Part shown: piece after piece, positions 32,238 to 41,902 of the stretch
Position numbering within the stretch: the first letter of the stretch is position 1
How the letters are laid out: each line of letters opens with the position of its first letter
Assembly: GCF_014217855.1 (NCBI RefSeq)
Contig: NZ_CP059059.1
Span: forward strand, 868,001-932,000
DNA length: 64,000 bases
From: Synechococcus sp. HK01-R
Lineage (GTDB): Bacteria > Cyanobacteriota > Cyanobacteriia > PCC-6307 > Cyanobiaceae
Direction: 5' to 3'
Notes under the pieces: generated by a model
Told to the model about the DNA's origin: nothing
The model's database searches: none
The model's input: only the letters and a program-made list of their open reading frames with translations
Translations under genes and position numbers: made by a program

Positions 32238-34043
32238 TTGACAACACAGCCTTTGGCAAAACAGCAAGCATTCCCTTCAACCCTCACACTCCTGCTGGGC
32301 ATTTGGGGCAACCTCAGCCGACACCGGCGCATCCAGCTGGGATTTCTTTTGGTGGTTATGCTGGCCAGTGGTGGAGCGGAGTTGGTTTCGCTAGGGGCGG
32401 TTTTGCCTTTTCTTGAAGTTCTCAACGATCAAGAGGGGCTTTGGCAGCAACCTTTCGTTCAGGCTCTGGCCCCTCGCGTTGGTTTTACGACGGCAAATGA
32501 CCTGCTGTTGCCTGCAACTTTAGCGTTTGCGGCGGCGGCTGTACTGGCGGCATTAGTTCGACTGTCAAATCTGTGGCTCAACGGACGACTAGCGGCGGCT
32601 GTTGGCTCAGACTTGAGTTGCGAGGCCTATCGACGCACTCTTTATCAGCCCTATGCGGTGCATTTGCAACGCAATAGCAGTGCTGTCATTACTGGAGCAA
32701 CAGCACAGATTGGTCGAACAGTAGCTGCTCTCGACTCTTTGCTGGGATTGATCACCTCTGCTGTGGTTGCAGTTGGGCTGTTGATGGGGTTGTTGGTCAT
32801 TGATGCATCAATTGCATTGGGTGCTGCTGCACTTTTTGGCTCCGCCTATGGAGTTCTAGCGATGACAGCTAACCGCCAGTTGCGGAGTAACGGTCAAAAG
32901 ATCACCGAAGCCTCAAGACTCCAGCTCAAGGCCCTACAGGAGGGATTGGGCGCCATTCGCGATGTACTGCTCGATGGAAGCCAGCTCACCTTTTTGCAGC
33001 AGTACAGGAAAGCAGATCGCCCTTTACGCCAACTGACTGCAAAAAACGTCTTCCTTGGGGCTTTCCCTCGCTTCGCCATTGAGGCCATGGGGCTGGTGGC
33101 GATTGCACTCCTCGGAGGGCTGTTGGTGTTTCAGCGAGGCAGCAGTGCTGCGGTGATTCCTTCGCTTGGTGCTCTGGCCTTAGGGGCTCAACGCTTGTTG
33201 CCTGCGTTGCAACAGGTCTATAACGGCTGGTCGAATTTGACCAGCTTCAACGCTGCCATGAAAGATGTATTGGAGATGCTCAGTCAGACTCTTCCTCCAA
33301 AAATTGACGGTGTCAAACCCCTTACAATGCACCAAGCCATAAGTTTTGATGGTGTTTATTTTCGTTATGAGAATGACCAAACGTCTGTTCTTCGAGGACT
33401 GAATTTGGAAATAAAATGTGGTGAAAGTATTGGTCTTATAGGGAGTACTGGGAGTGGCAAAAGCACCTCAGTTGACCTTTTGATGGGCTTGCTGGTTCCT
33501 ACAGATGGAAAGATTCTATTGGATGGTAAAGATCTACATGACCCTGCGCACCCGGAACGTCTAGTGGAATGGCGCGCTTCTATTGCCCACGTTCCACAGA
33601 CTGTTTATCTGGCCGATAGCTCGTTTGCTGAGAACATAGCCTTTGGTATCCCTAAACAGAACATCGACTTAGGATTAGTAAAGCGCGCAGCTCAACAAGC
33701 ACAGATCGATAGCTTCATTGAGTCTAATCCTGAGAGCTACGAGGGCTTCGTTGGTGAACGTGGTGTTCGGCTCAGTGGTGGCCAACGACAGCGTCTTGGT
33801 ATTGCTAGAGCTCTTTACAAAAAAGCGCGGGTTCTGGTGTTAGATGAGGCAACCAGCGCTCTCGATACCCGAACTGAACAAATAGTCATGAAGTCTATCA
33901 ACAATCTCTCTGAATCTCTCACAGTTATTATGATCGCTCATCGCCTCAGCACTTTGGAGAGTTGTGATCGGGTCATTCGTTTAGAAGATGGTTGTGTATC
34001 AGCTGACGGACCTCCACAGCTGGTTTTGGGCATTCAGTCCTAA
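32238..34043 (+). CDS. ABC exporter, MsbA/PglK-like lipid-linked glycan flippase, 601 aa
   Basis: Half-transporter with an N-terminal membrane domain (six hydrophobic segments between residues about 25 and 320) and a C-terminal ATPase: Walker A GSTGSGKSTSVDLLMGL, Q-loop HVPQTVYLADSS, signature RLSGGQRQRLGIARALY, Walker B VLVLDEATSALD and H-loop MIAHRLSTL. The pattern and the position at the head of a glycan cassette fit flipping of a lipid-linked oligosaccharide, as PglK does. The start is TTG at 32238, preceded by GGGAGC. Base composition drops sharply within this gene. Confidence 0.85.
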   Translation: MTTQPLAKQQAFPSTLTLLLGIWGNLSRHRRIQLGFLLVVMLASGGAELVSLGAVLPFLEVLNDQEGLWQQPFVQALAPRVGFTTANDLLLPATLAFAAAAVLAALVRLSNLWLNGRLAAAVGSDLSCEAYRRTLYQPYAVHLQRNSSAVITGATAQIGRTVAALDSLLGLITSAVVAVGLLMGLLVIDASIALGAAALFGSAYGVLAMTANRQLRSNGQKITEASRLQLKALQEGLGAIRDVLLDGSQLTFLQQYRKADRPLRQLTAKNVFLGAFPRFAIEAMGLVAIALLGGLLVFQRGSSAAVIPSLGALALGAQRLLPALQQVYNGWSNLTSFNAAMKDVLEMLSQTLPPKIDGVKPLTMHQAISFDGVYFRYENDQTSVLRGLNLEIKCGESIGLIGSTGSGKSTSVDLLMGLLVPTDGKILLDGKDLHDPAHPERLVEWRASIAHVPQTVYLADSSFAENIAFGIPKQNIDLGLVKRAAQQAQIDSFIESNPESYEGFVGERGVRLSGGQRQRLGIARALYKKARVLVLDEATSALDTRTEQIVMKSINNLSESLTVIMIAHRLSTLESCDRVIRLEDGCVSADGPPQLVLGIQS

Positions 34044-34061
34044 TGAATTAATTTTTTAGTA

Positions 34062-35081
34062 ATGCTGTTCAACTCAAATTCAAGCATCCTGATCACTGGT
34101 GGAACGGGAAGTTTTGGCAAAGCTTTTATTGCAGAAGTGTTAGAGAGGTTCCCTGAGATTCATCGGCTTGTTGTCTACAGCCGAGATGAACTCAAACAGT
34201 GGGAGCTGCAACAAATCTTTCCTTCATCAAAATTTCCTCAACTTCGATTCTTCCTAGGTGATGTTCGAGATCGTGATCGACTTAGGCGTGCTTTTGAGGG
34301 TGTCGATACGGTGGTGCATGCAGCAGCTTTGAAGCAGGTACCGGCTGCCGAATACAATCCTATGGAGTTTGTCAGCACTAATGTTCTAGGTGCTGAGAAT
34401 ATTGTTCAAGCCAGCCTTGACACCAACGTAAAACGAGTAGTCGCATTGAGCACTGACAAAGCAGCTGCTCCAGTTAATCTATACGGCGCTACAAAACTTT
34501 GTTCGGATAAGCTGTTTATAGCTGCTAACAACATCAAGGGCCCTCGCGACTTGACCTTTTCAGTGGTTCGTTATGGCAATGTGATGGGCTCTCGTGGTTC
34601 GGTCATTCCTTTCTTCCTGGAGAAGGTTAAAACCGGTCTCCTGCCAATCACTGATCCGGAGATGACTCGTTTCAATATTTCTCTCAAAGAAGGTGTTGAT
34701 ATGGTGATTTACGCACTAGAAAATGCTTTGGGAGGAGAGCTATTTGTTCCCAAAATTCCCAGTTACCGCATTACGGATGTAGCCGAGGCTATTGGTCCAA
34801 GCTGTGAAAAACCAATTGTTGGCATTAGACCCGGCGAAAAAATTCACGAAGAGATGATCACTTCTTCCGACAGCTTTACTACCATCGATCTCAATCATTA
34901 CTACGCAATTCTGCCCAACGATCCCTTCCTAATGCAGAAGTACATAGAGTCTGAGGCTGTTTTCAGCAAAGTACCTGCTGGTTTTTCCTATGATTCTGGT
35001 ACAAATACTGAGTTCTTGTCTGTGGATCAGCTGCGTGCCCTAATTCGTGAGCATGTGGATCATGCCTTTATGCCATTATGA
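34062..35081 (+). CDS. pseB: UDP-GlcNAc 4,6-dehydratase (inverting), PseB-like, 339 aa
   Basis: First step of pseudaminic-type nonulosonate synthesis: UDP-GlcNAc to UDP-4-keto-6-deoxy-L-AltNAc. The cofactor loop is LITGGTGSFGKAF. VYSRDELKQWELQQIF and DVRDRDRLRRAFEGVDTVVH are typical of PseB/FlaA1. The catalytic set is ALSTDKAAAPVNLYGATK, containing the TDK and YxxxK residues. No membrane helices, so it belongs to the short soluble group. Its stop overlaps the PseC start (ATGA). Confidence 0.92.
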   Translation: MLFNSNSSILITGGTGSFGKAFIAEVLERFPEIHRLVVYSRDELKQWELQQIFPSSKFPQLRFFLGDVRDRDRLRRAFEGVDTVVHAAALKQVPAAEYNPMEFVSTNVLGAENIVQASLDTNVKRVVALSTDKAAAPVNLYGATKLCSDKLFIAANNIKGPRDLTFSVVRYGNVMGSRGSVIPFFLEKVKTGLLPITDPEMTRFNISLKEGVDMVIYALENALGGELFVPKIPSYRITDVAEAIGPSCEKPIVGIRPGEKIHEEMITSSDSFTTIDLNHYYAILPNDPFLMQKYIESEAVFSKVPAGFSYDSGTNTEFLSVDQLRALIREHVDHAFMPL

Positions 35082-36262
35082 GTAATCATTCAAGATCATT
35101 TATCCCTTATGGTCGACAGACTGTTACAGAAGCTGATATACATGCTGTGGTAGAAGTCTTGCGAAGTTCGTATCTAACACAAGGTCCAGTAATTCCAGCT
35201 TTTGAAGAAGCTGTTTCATCTAAGGTCAGCGCAAAATATGGTGTTGCCGTAAATAGTGCAACCAGTGGACTTCATATTGCTTGTCTTGCCTTGGGCCTTG
35301 GTGCAGGTGATTACCTTTGGACCTCGCCAATCACATTCGTAGCATCTGCAAACTGTGGTCTTTATTGTGGTGCTACTGTTGATTTTGTTGATATTGACCC
35401 TACAACAGGGCTAATGAGCATTGATGCTCTCTCTGCAAAACTTGAGCAGGCTGAGATCAGTGGAACTCTTCCAAAGGTAGTTGTTCCAGTACATCTTACC
35501 GGCAGTAGCTGTGACATGGCGGCGATTTCACTTTTAGCTGAGCGTTATGGCTTTGCTGTAATTGAAGATGCAAGTCATGCCATAGGTGGTCAGTATCATG
35601 GTGAGCCTGTAGGTAACTGTCGCTATAGCGACATCACTGTGTTCAGTTTCCACCCGGTAAAGATTATTACGACAGGTGAGGGTGGGTTGAACACAACAAA
35701 TAATCCGGTATTGGCTCAATGCATGACAGAGCTGCGCAGTCATGGCATCGTTCGCGAAGCAGAGCAGTTTAAGTACCCCCCAGCTGGACCCTGGGTTTAT
35801 GAGCAGCAGCAGCTAGGCTTCAATTATCGTATTACTGATTTGCAAGCGGCGTTGGGCTTGAGTCAGCTGCAACGACTTGATGAAATAGTTGCCGAACGTA
35901 ACAGTCATCTGCATCACTACCAGGTGCTCTTGGCAGACCTGCGCGTTCATCTACTCGAGGTGCCCAAGGATGTTCGTAGCTCGGTGCACCTTGCTGTGAT
36001 CCGTTTAGTCGACTCCAGACCAGAGCACCATCGTTGTATTTTTGAGGGCCTACGTAATGCTGGGATCGGAGTTCAGCTTCACTATTCGCCGGTACATCTC
36101 CAGCCTTATTATCGTAATCTTGGGTTTAAACCAAATGATTTTCCTGAAGCTGAAGCCTACGGAAGAAATGCAATAAGTTTGCCTCTTTATCCAGGCTTAA
36201 AGAATCACGAAAAGGAATTTATTGTGAACCTATTGGCTGATTTGTTAGATAGGCGCAGATGA
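35078..36262 (+). CDS. pseC: UDP-4-keto-sugar aminotransferase, PseC-like, 394 aa
   Basis: PLP-dependent aminotransferase giving UDP-4-amino-4,6-dideoxy-AltNAc. N-terminus IPYGRQTVTEADIHAVVEVL and SSYLTQGPVIPAFEEAV are characteristic of PseC. The PLP lysine is in FSFHPVKIITTGEGG, preceded by VIEDASHAIGG (Asp holding the pyridine nitrogen). The C-terminal GIGVQLHYSPVHLQPYYR matches the family. ATGA overlap with pseB. A 289-bp AT-rich gap follows. Confidence 0.92.
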   Translation: MSNHSRSFIPYGRQTVTEADIHAVVEVLRSSYLTQGPVIPAFEEAVSSKVSAKYGVAVNSATSGLHIACLALGLGAGDYLWTSPITFVASANCGLYCGATVDFVDIDPTTGLMSIDALSAKLEQAEISGTLPKVVVPVHLTGSSCDMAAISLLAERYGFAVIEDASHAIGGQYHGEPVGNCRYSDITVFSFHPVKIITTGEGGLNTTNNPVLAQCMTELRSHGIVREAEQFKYPPAGPWVYEQQQLGFNYRITDLQAALGLSQLQRLDEIVAERNSHLHHYQVLLADLRVHLLEVPKDVRSSVHLAVIRLVDSRPEHHRCIFEGLRNAGIGVQLHYSPVHLQPYYRNLGFKPNDFPEAEAYGRNAISLPLYPGLKNHEKEFIVNLLADLLDRRR

Positions 36263-36551
36263 AACTCATTTAAGAGTCTTAGTAAAATCTCTACTCGTCA
36301 AAGTGTTTCTCAAGCCTCGTCTTTATTCGATTTTCATTTACTTATTGTATTCATTATAAGCCGCTTCGAGTCAAATCCAAGACATTTAGAGTAATCACTT
36401 AATATTGTGCGTTATCATTTGCATCTCACTGGTAAAAAGTGCATAAGATGTATCAAACACTTAAGATATTTTAAATGCTACAGTAACCCTCACTAGTATA
36501 GACTCACCTTATCCTCCCCTTCCCTTTTTAGCTGTCACCACTCTAATAAAA
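36263..36551. other. AT-rich intergenic gap, probable promoter region
   Basis: Separates pseB-pseC from the methyltransferase-pseA group. No open frame or clear hairpin terminator is visible; it probably holds the promoter of the downstream genes. Confidence 0.4.
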
Positions 36552-37511
36552 ATGACGATTGAAACCTCAAACCAAGCTGGCCTCCACAAAAACAGGCAAG
36601 ATCAGCTTGATAAATCGACCCTTTTTATTGACAGCTTCTTGGCAAGCATGTCACAAGAAAGTGATTACCAATATAATGATTGCCCTACTTGCGGTAATAA
36701 GGAAGCTAAAAAGTTGTTCAAGAAGAACGGTGGAGAGTATGGATATTGTGACTTTTGTGATCATATTTTCCTTCTTAAATCACTAAAGCCTATGCATTTA
36801 ATCGAGTTTTACAAAAATTACCCCACCTCAAGCCTTGATTGGCATAAGAATGAATCAGATTTTTATAAACGCATATACAATAGCGGCTTAGATCTTCTTT
36901 GCGAACATCAACCTGCAGGAAATCTGCTTGATATTGGCTGCTCTAGCGGCTATTTCCTTTCTATTGCTTCTAGCAGAGGCTATAATACTTATGGCGTAGA
37001 GCCTAACAAGCTCGAATCGACGCATGCAAAAGATAATGGTGTCAATATCATCGGTTCCACTATTGACGAAATACCAGAAAGTTTAAAGTTTAATGCAATA
37101 ACAATGTGGGACGTCTTAGAACATATAGATTCACCCTCCAATTTTATTGGTAGACTCAAGTCTATCCTAAATCCGGGAGGAGTTGTTTTTATTCAGGTCC
37201 CTACTAGCGAATCTTTGGCTGCCAGGATCATGAGAGATAAGTGCAACATGTTTGACGGTATTGAGCATCTTACACTTTTTAGTAGAAAGAGCTTAATCCG
37301 ATGTTTTTCAAATTGTGGATTCGAACATCTAAATGCTAAGAGCGTAATTACCGATTCTTTTGCCATCAATAATTATTTAAATTACGAAATAGATCCCTAT
37401 CTTCCCTCCAATCCTAATCCTCATGGTTTAGAAATAAACTGCATAGACTTTAATAATATCGAAAACAGTTTTCTGGGCTATAAAATCCAGGCTTGCTTTA
37501 GGGTAAATTAA
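36552..37511 (+). CDS. SAM-dependent methyltransferase with zinc-ribbon-like N-terminus, 319 aa
   Basis: A class I methyltransferase. Residues about 38-70 hold two C-x2-C pairs (CPTCGN and YCDFCDHIF), the metal-binding N-terminal motif of sugar C-methyltransferase-like proteins. The SAM site is NLLDIGCSSGYFLSIASSRG, followed by VEPNK and the motif IV-like MWDVLEHI. A C-terminal part (IEHLTLFSRKSLIRCF) is shared with many glycan-cluster methyltransferases. Position ahead of pseA suggests it modifies the nonulosonic acid or another residue of the repeat unit; the substrate is unknown. Confidence 0.75.
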   Translation: MTIETSNQAGLHKNRQDQLDKSTLFIDSFLASMSQESDYQYNDCPTCGNKEAKKLFKKNGGEYGYCDFCDHIFLLKSLKPMHLIEFYKNYPTSSLDWHKNESDFYKRIYNSGLDLLCEHQPAGNLLDIGCSSGYFLSIASSRGYNTYGVEPNKLESTHAKDNGVNIIGSTIDEIPESLKFNAITMWDVLEHIDSPSNFIGRLKSILNPGGVVFIQVPTSESLAARIMRDKCNMFDGIEHLTLFSRKSLIRCFSNCGFEHLNAKSVITDSFAINNYLNYEIDPYLPSNPNPHGLEINCIDFNNIENSFLGYKIQACFRVN

Positions 37512-37512
37512 C

Positions 37513-38673
37513 ATGAATGAATTAAAATACTGCAAACGTTGCCTTTATCCTTCCACTAAGCCTGATCTTTGGTTTAAAAATGGGATTTGTGGAGCTTGTC
37601 ACGCTTTTGAAAGACGTTTAACTTATGACTGGGAGAATGGACCAAGTGTTTTACGCCAAATTATCTCAGAAAATAAGATTAATCCAAAATATGACTGTAT
37701 TGTGCCTGTTTCAGGTGGCAAAGATAGTACTTATCAAGCTTGGAAGCTTCTCAAAGAGGGCTATAATCCATTGTGTGTAACAGCTCCAACAGATCAACTT
37801 ACGCCTTTGGGTAGACAAAATATTGAAAATTTGAAAAAAATTGGTTGCGACTATGTTGAAATATCTGTTAATCAGTCAGTTCGCCAGAAAATTAATAGAT
37901 ATGGCTTCTTCAATGTAGGCGATATTCAATGGCCAGAGCATTTGCTTATTTATACCATTCCTGTACATGCCGCAGTGCTGTTTAAAATTCCAATAATAGT
38001 ATGGGGTGAATGTCCTCAGCGTGAATATGGTGCTGGTAAGCCTGAAGATGCGTCTCTCAAATATTTTGACCGACGTGTACTTGAAGAGTATGGTAGTCTC
38101 AATGGCTTGCGCGTCTCCGACCTCCTAATGATTGATGGTGTCGATGAAAAAGATTTATATTTTTATGAATATCCTTCATCAGACCTTGTCGAGGAGATTG
38201 GAGTTAAAGGTCTCTATTTAGATAATTACTTCCCTTGGAACGGTATTGCCAACGTCACCATTGCACAAAGTGTGGGATTCAAGACTTACGATAAACCAAT
38301 TCTAGGTACTATCGCTAACTATGAAAATCTCGATAATTACGTTCATGGTATTCATGATTATCTCAAGTATCTAAAATTTGGCTTTAGCAGGGCCACTGAT
38401 GTTGCATGTAACTTAATTCGAAGGAATCTTCTCTCACGCACTGATGCCATCGAGCTGGTCAAGCAAAATGACGGTGTTTTCCCTGCTTATTACATGGACA
38501 AAACCTTGCAAGAAATCTTAAGTATATATAATATCTCTATTGATGAGTTTCTTGCGCAATGCGATGAATACACTAACTATGATTTGTTTGTACAGGATTC
38601 ATGCGGAGAATTAGTATTACGTCCTGACGGGTCTCCTACCTTGAATGGTGATTTTAATAGTATCAATTTTTAA
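37513..38673 (+). CDS. pseA: N-acetyl sugar amidotransferase (PseA/WbpG family), 386 aa
   Basis: ATP-dependent amidotransferase that turns an acetamido group into an acetamidino group using ammonia from the HisH/HisF-like partners. The N-terminus has two C-x2-C pairs (CKRCLYPS and GICGACHAFERR). The PP-loop is VPVSGGKDSTYQAWKLL, and VWGECPQREYGAG is typical of the family. It begins 1 bp after the methyltransferase stop and is followed by the two partner genes, the order found in P. aeruginosa O5 (WbpG-HisH2-HisF2) and in Campylobacter and Legionella nonulosonate loci. Confidence 0.88.
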   Translation: MNELKYCKRCLYPSTKPDLWFKNGICGACHAFERRLTYDWENGPSVLRQIISENKINPKYDCIVPVSGGKDSTYQAWKLLKEGYNPLCVTAPTDQLTPLGRQNIENLKKIGCDYVEISVNQSVRQKINRYGFFNVGDIQWPEHLLIYTIPVHAAVLFKIPIIVWGECPQREYGAGKPEDASLKYFDRRVLEEYGSLNGLRVSDLLMIDGVDEKDLYFYEYPSSDLVEEIGVKGLYLDNYFPWNGIANVTIAQSVGFKTYDKPILGTIANYENLDNYVHGIHDYLKYLKFGFSRATDVACNLIRRNLLSRTDAIELVKQNDGVFPAYYMDKTLQEILSIYNISIDEFLAQCDEYTNYDLFVQDSCGELVLRPDGSPTLNGDFNSINF

Positions 38674-38679
38674 AATAAA

Positions 38680-39315
38680 ATGAGTGTTGTCAAGCTTGTT
38701 TCATTTCCATTTTGTAATTTAAGGAGTGTCGCCAGGTATCTTCAAGTGATGGGTCATGAGTACTCCTCTTTGGTAGATCAAGCAGATATTGATATTTCAG
38801 ATACAGTTATTTTGCCAGGAGTTGGAACTTTTGGTGAAGGGATGAAGTATTTATCTCAACAAGGTCTAATTCAGCCCTTGCGAAAGCATGCTCAAGAAGG
38901 AGGAAAAATTGTTGGTATCTGTCTCGGTATGCAGCTTTTACTTTCAGAGAGTGATGAGAGTCCAGGCATTGAAGGACTTTCTATTGTCCCAGGACGGTGT
39001 TCGAGGCTTTTACCAAAAAATAACTTTGCTGTTCCTCATATAGGTTGGAATAATCTTGTATATAACTCCAAGTGTATAGACGCTCAGCTATATATTGATA
39101 GTGATCAAATTGAAGTCATAGAAAGTACAGACTTTTATTTTGTGCATTCATTTGTTGCAAAAACTGACGAAAAAGAGTCTGAAATGTTCCATTTTAGACA
39201 TCCAGACGCGCTGCAAACAGCAGGCTTGTGCAAAAAAAATGTCATAGGCTTTCAATTTCATCCCGAAAAAAGTGGCCCTTCAGGTTACAGGCTCTTGGAA
39301 CACTTTTTAAGATGA
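38680..39315 (+). CDS. hisH: HisH-like glutamine amidotransferase subunit, 211 aa
   Basis: A class I glutaminase supplying ammonia. Nucleophile Cys81 in VGICLGMQLLLSES; the His/Glu pair is in GFQFHPEKSGPSGYRLL near the C-terminus; VILPGVGTFGEGM is the oxyanion-side glycine loop. In this setting it is the HisH2-type partner of PseA rather than the histidine-pathway enzyme. Its stop overlaps the HisF-like start (ATGA). Confidence 0.88.
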   Translation: MSVVKLVSFPFCNLRSVARYLQVMGHEYSSLVDQADIDISDTVILPGVGTFGEGMKYLSQQGLIQPLRKHAQEGGKIVGICLGMQLLLSESDESPGIEGLSIVPGRCSRLLPKNNFAVPHIGWNNLVYNSKCIDAQLYIDSDQIEVIESTDFYFVHSFVAKTDEKESEMFHFRHPDALQTAGLCKKNVIGFQFHPEKSGPSGYRLLEHFLR

Positions 39316-40088
39316 AGAAAAGAATTATTCCCTCTATTCTCCTTGAGTCTGGCTCCACTAATGCCTGTCTTTCTCAAGAATTCTCTCCCTGGAGAACTGT
39401 TGGTACATTGGCTCAGCAGCTTAAACTTCACGTCTCCCGAGGTTGTGACGAGCTGCTTATAATTAATCCACAGTCTTCTTTTAATGGTTTGCTGCCATTT
39501 TCAGATAGGATCTCCAAGTTAATAGTAAACAACACTGATATCCCAGTGGCTTACTCTGGTGGAATTCGTGATTCGGCAACAGCTTCTGAATGCATAAATA
39601 AATGTTTTGATAAGGTTTTCTTGACCAGTTCCTTCTTGGATTCGCCAAAAATTTTATCAGAAATCGCTTCTATTGTTGGAGTGCAAAGTGTTGGAGTATG
39701 TCTTCCTTATCGATGTATCGGTGAATCGAGCAATCGTTTTGTCTGGGACTTTGGTCGGCGAGAATGTCTGACTAAAAAACCACTGCAGTACTATATTCAA
39801 AAGGTCTTTGAATGTGGTGCAGGTGAAATTCTACTTTACTCAGTTGATAGAGATGGTACATTGAATGGCCTAGATGAGCAGATTTTGCCACTTCTCCAAT
39901 CCTGTGATTTATCAAGGCCTGTTCTCTTGGGTGGAGGCGCTGGTAAGCCTGAGCATTTTGTTAATGTTTTGAGGTCCGAATTGGTTCAAGGGGTCGTTGC
40001 AAGTTCTATTTTTTCGCTGACACAAGAAACTCCTTCCACTCTTCGTGGTTTTTGCTTGGAGGATGGCATTCCGATGAGAAAAGCATAG
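39312..40088 (+). CDS. hisF: HisF-like subunit without the catalytic aspartates, 258 aa
   Basis: A (beta-alpha)8 barrel related to imidazole-glycerol-phosphate synthase HisF: KRIIPSILLESG, IPVAYSGGIRD, GAGEILLYSVDRDGTLNGLD and VLLGGGAGKPEH. The two catalytic Asp residues of true HisF (in CLDVKDG and AIDAKR) align with Leu here (SILLESG and VCLPYR). It therefore cannot do the cyclase reaction and probably only channels ammonia to PseA, as described for HisF2-type proteins. The start at 39312 overlaps the HisH-like stop. Confidence 0.85.
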   Translation: MKKRIIPSILLESGSTNACLSQEFSPWRTVGTLAQQLKLHVSRGCDELLIINPQSSFNGLLPFSDRISKLIVNNTDIPVAYSGGIRDSATASECINKCFDKVFLTSSFLDSPKILSEIASIVGVQSVGVCLPYRCIGESSNRFVWDFGRRECLTKKPLQYYIQKVFECGAGEILLYSVDRDGTLNGLDEQILPLLQSCDLSRPVLLGGGAGKPEHFVNVLRSELVQGVVASSIFSLTQETPSTLRGFCLEDGIPMRKA

Positions 40089-40122
40089 AAATTATCTTTT
40101 GTAGTTTTTAGGTATTAATCTG

Positions 40123-40821
40123 ATGTCTTTGTGCCTCATTCCCGCTAGAGGTGGCAGCAAGCGAATACCTCGAAAGAATATTCGTAATTTTCGGGGGCAA
40201 CCTATGATTGCATGGTCAATTCAGGCTGCTCGGCAATCAGGTTGTTTTGATAGAGTTGTTGTAAGTACAGATGATGAAGAGATTGCCTCCATCTCTCTTT
40301 CCTTTGGGGCTGAGGTTCCTTTTAAAAGGCCTTCAAGGCTTGCAGATGATTATTCCGGAACAAGAGAGGTCGTGGTGCATGCAATTGATGCTCTCGAGCG
40401 CGATATGTGTGCAGGCAATGATGTTTGTTGTATATATGCAACCGCTCCGTTTCTTAGTGCCGAAATTCTTAAAAACGCCAAATCTTACTTGGGATTTTCT
40501 AGGCCTGACACAGTGGTGTTTGCGGCCACAAGTTTCCCTCATCCAATCCAGCGATCTTTGACGCTTGATTCGGACGGTTATTCGACAGCCATGGATTCTG
40601 CATCTATGTCGATGCGTAGCCAAGATTTAGTTGAGGCTTATCATGATGCCGGCCAATTTTATTGGGCGACAAAGCGAGCTTGGAGTGGCGTGGGAAATAT
40701 GCTCGAGGGTGCAAGGCCTTTAATCCTTCCTCGATGGAGTGTTCACGATATTGATACCGAAGAAGACTGGCATGGTGCTGAATTAATGCATGCTGCCCTG
40801 TTTCCAGAACTTGAAAAATGA
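40123..40821 (+). CDS. pseF: CMP-nonulosonate (pseudaminic-acid type) cytidylyltransferase, 232 aa
   Basis: Activates the nonulosonic acid with CTP. The N-terminal signature is LIPARGGSKRIPRKNIRNF, with GQPMIAWSIQAA, VVVSTDDEEIASIS and the C-terminal VHDIDTEEDWHGAELM. Length is normal for PseF/NeuA catalytic domains. Its stop overlaps the start of the decayed PIG-L deacetylase gene (ATGA), showing that the deacetylase was once part of this operon. Confidence 0.88.
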   Translation: MSLCLIPARGGSKRIPRKNIRNFRGQPMIAWSIQAARQSGCFDRVVVSTDDEEIASISLSFGAEVPFKRPSRLADDYSGTREVVVHAIDALERDMCAGNDVCCIYATAPFLSAEILKNAKSYLGFSRPDTVVFAATSFPHPIQRSLTLDSDGYSTAMDSASMSMRSQDLVEAYHDAGQFYWATKRAWSGVGNMLEGARPLILPRWSVHDIDTEEDWHGAELMHAALFPELEK

Positions 40822-41350
40822 AGATCAGGATACTGATTACTGCCGCCCATCCGATGTCGAAGTGCTTGGATGCGGCGGCACCATTGGCCGGCACCCTGAT
40901 GAGGGGGATTAAGTTCATGTTCTAATCGTTGCTGAGGACTTAACTTCAAGCAGCATGAGTCCGATCGACCCCAAGTTCAAAATGAACTTTAAGTCTTCGC
41001 GAAAGCAGAACAAATGGCTGTATCAATCTCACGTGTAGCGATTTTGGAGCTCCTTGACTTTCTAGATAATCGTTTGGATTCATTTGACTGTTTTGATCTT
41101 ATAAAGCGCATTCTGGATTACATCGAGCACTACGCACCAGAGTGTGTTTACGTTCACTACGGTTGTGATTTGAATGCGGACCATCGCCGATTGCATGGGG
41201 CGGTGGTGTCTGAATGCAGGCCTACCCCCGAGTTACACCACTTCCTGGGACGCTGCTCGTTGGCGCCCGGCCGCATCAAACTGCTAAGCAATCGTGGCAG
41301 TTGGCTCAATGCGGTTCTTCAAGATCTGATTAAGTTCATTGTGGCAGCAA
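40818..41350 (+). pseudogene. PIG-L/LmbE-family deacetylase pseudogene
   Basis: Begins with MKIRILITAAHP, then, after a frameshift in the AHPDDE metal motif region, continues as VLGCGGTIGRHPDEGD, a stop, and VHVLIVAEDL. Further on, FLDNRLDSFDCFDLIKRILD and VYVHYGCDLNADHRR match the second half of PIG-L N-deacetylases (N-R-x-D-S and H-x-G-D-L-N-x-D-H). The AHPDDE motif reads AHPMSK, the frame is broken more than once, and the C-terminal third is missing. It would have deacetylated an N-acetylated sugar in the nonulosonate pathway. Confidence 0.75.
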
Positions 41351-41902
41351 GGGCTTGATGTTTGTTCGATTCACACTCCGTCAGCTTTATGCACAATCGA
41401 CGTGTGCCTGTTGCTGAGCTGCAATCTTCTGCTCTGTTCTCAGCAAAGTCGCCTCATCGGCATAACTTCGTGATCCATGTGAGCGCCCTGCCTCAGTGCC
41501 AGGACTGGAGTCTCATGACTTGGCAGATTGTCGAGGGGGCAGCTCCATTCAGATCACTCTGTTTGATCTCATCGCTGATCTCGACGCCGGATCCATCCAC
41601 ATACATCACAGACCTCGTTACAGGCTTACAAGCTGGTTGTTGAGTGGCGCTCACTGCAGGCTCGTTCCATTCGAGCTTTGTTTTAGCCTGGTTTTATCGC
41701 TACCGAGATGTGGCGGGAACTGCTAAAACTTAATGGTGTGATGCTAGCAATTAGCCCGAATTCTGCCTGCTGAATTTCGCTCTTTTTCTAGGCCATCTAT
41801 AGCCAAGCAATTTAATGTTCTGCGATTGGTGGACAATCAATGCCCCCGCTCATTTCATGCTCAATGGAAAAAATATAAATCAAATTCTTCAGAATAGCTG
41901 CA
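41350..41902 (+). pseudogene. Formyltransferase-family pseudogene
   Basis: Several frames piece together a methionyl-tRNA-formyltransferase-like sugar N-formyltransferase: RHNFVIHVSALPQCQDWSLM, TWQIVEGAA, then in another frame IQITLFDLIADLDAGSIHIH, and near the end SIAKQFNVLRLVDNQ, CPRSFHAQWKKYK. The N-terminal part with the substrate Asn/His pair is fused to or lost into the PIG-L remnant. At least three frame changes make it inactive. It would have added a formyl group to an amino sugar freed by the deacetylase. Confidence 0.7.

Noticed and set aside
40990-41010. TCTTCGCGAAAGCAGAAC in the PIG-L pseudogene looked like another short-repeat insertion.
   Set aside because: Only a partial match to CTTCGCAGAAG, and the surrounding gene is too decayed to define an empty site.
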